Below are positions 63,449 through 64,000 of a stretch of 64,000 bases of DNA, one piece after another. This stretch comes from Streptomyces sennicomposti. GTDB taxonomy: Bacteria > Actinomycetota > Actinomycetes > Streptomycetales > Streptomycetaceae. The notes under the pieces were generated by a model, which did not search any database, had not been told where the DNA came from, and worked only from the letters and a program-made list of their open reading frames with translations. How positions within the stretch are numbered: the stretch's first letter is position 1; every line of letters begins with the position of its first letter. The stretch is taken from the NCBI RefSeq assembly GCF_019890635.1, contig NZ_JAIOAB010000011.1, positions 62,001 to 126,000 on the forward strand, given 5' to 3'. The position numbers were made by a program, and so were the translations under genes.

Positions 63449-63860
63449 GCGTGGACCTTTCGCTCCAGGCAGCCACCGGTTCGCCCCAGGCAGCCACCGG
63501 TCTTCGGCTGCACCCTGTTCGATCACCCTCCGTCGCGGGCGCGGCGGGCGCGCGCTGGAGCGGTCCGGTCGTGGGAACGGGCGGTCCGGTGGTGGGAACG
63601 GACGGGCCGGTCGGGAGAACGGACGGCGGGTCCGCTGGTGGGGACGGCCCCGCGGCCGTGGAGCAGGAGACGCGGCGAGCGGGAGCCGCCGATCGGGTGA
63701 GCCAGGCCGGGGTGACGGAGCGTCACGTGACTCAGGTCACGTCGAACTTTCTCACCGGGACGGAAATAACCGGGGACCGATTCCCCGTTTGGTCAGGTGT
63801 CCGCGCGAAACGGGGAGTCCCTCTCCGCTTCGCCTCACCGCCCGACCGAAGGAGTACGCC
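63449..63860. other. divergent spacer between protease and TetR genes
   Basis: 412 nt without a gene. 63540-63670 has loose GGGAACGGxCGGTCCGG repeats. Beyond 63710 the sequence is AT-richer and carries overlapping GTGAC/GTCAC inverted repeats, probably the control region of the TetR gene. Confidence 0.55.
63712..63740. promoter_or_regulatory. overlapping inverted repeats, candidate TetR operator
   Basis: GTGACG-GAG-CGTCAC is followed immediately by GTGAC-TCAG-GTCAC; the shared GTCACGTGAC centre is itself palindromic. It lies about 120 nt upstream of the TetR start and 264 nt upstream of the protease start. Confidence 0.5.
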
Positions 63861-64000
63861 GTGCAGGCCGCGACGACCGCGAAACCCGCGCAGCGCAAGG
63901 CGACCAGGCCGCGCGCCGACGCCCTGCGCAACCGCGAGCGGATCGTCACCGCCGCCCGCGAGATGCTCGTCGAGCACGGCCCCGACGTGCCGCTCGACGA
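63861..64000 (+). CDS. TetR-family regulator (5' end only)
   Basis: The first 46 codons of a TetR-type regulator: GTG 63861 with AAGGAG 8 nt upstream, a basic N-terminal arm (KATRPRADALRNRERIV) and the start of the HTH (TAAREMLVEHGPDVPLD). The rest is outside the window. Confidence 0.82.
   Translation, partial: MQAATTAKPAQRKATRPRADALRNRERIVTAAREMLVEHGPDVPLD

Overview
This window is high-GC actinobacterial DNA (mostly GTG/ATG starts, third positions almost all G/C) and is best read as a Streptomyces chromosome. The firmest evidence is the antibiotic-regulation cluster afsK / small secreted protein / afsS / afsR (24989-31639), followed by fbiC (F420 precursor synthesis), an XRE-DUF397 pair of the Scr1/Scr2 kind beside a large D-alanyl-D-alanine carboxypeptidase, and a glutathione peroxidase. 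From memory this gene order resembles the S. coelicolor region around SCO4402-SCO4444; I could not run a comparison.

Layout. 1-8730: ABC exporter pair, primase/polymerase-like protein, HTH/TPR-type regulator, Pro/Gly-rich membrane protein, substrate-binding lipoprotein and an SCO4402-family protein. 8909-16008: purU, an ECF sigma factor with its zinc-finger/MDMPI partner, a STAS protein, an EF-hand protein, an RsbW-like kinase and a beta-lactamase-fold secreted protein. 16222-24649: GlxA-type regulator divergent from an MFS transporter, flavin monooxygenase, two acetyltransferases, PNPOx-like enzyme, TetR regulator and a two-domain VOC protein. 24989-35144: afsK, afsS, afsR, a chimeric pseudogene, and fbiC. 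35261-50730: degenerate transpeptidase-like protein, DraG-like protein, scr2/scr1-like pair, GPP34 protein, DD-carboxypeptidase, polytopic membrane protein, glutathione peroxidase, DUF5937 regulator divergent from an MFS protein, ferritin-like protein, cupin and GNAT proteins.

50867-57041 is an accessory island at a tRNA-Arg(CCU) gene. A 43-bp piece of the tRNA 3' end is repeated exactly at 50867 and, with two changes, at 51921. The presumed native tRNA terminator is stranded beyond the outer copy, and a broken tyrosine integrase sits next to the tRNA. The smaller sub-element carries a HigB/HigA-like toxin-antitoxin pair. The larger carries a Crp/Fnr regulator followed by a tightly overlapping five-gene operon: a class III cyclase-like protein with an amyloid-motif-like tail, a small protein with a similar motif, a helical unknown, an excisionase-like HTH protein and a nucleoside-deoxyribosyltransferase/TIR-like protein. 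This is the best candidate here for an undescribed signalling or conflict system. 57245-64000 holds a DraG-phosphatase-DraG fusion, a tandem IclR protein, an M6 metalloprotease and the start of a TetR gene.

Intergenic gaps are unusually rich in minisatellites with 9-25 bp units, and two genes contain in-frame versions.
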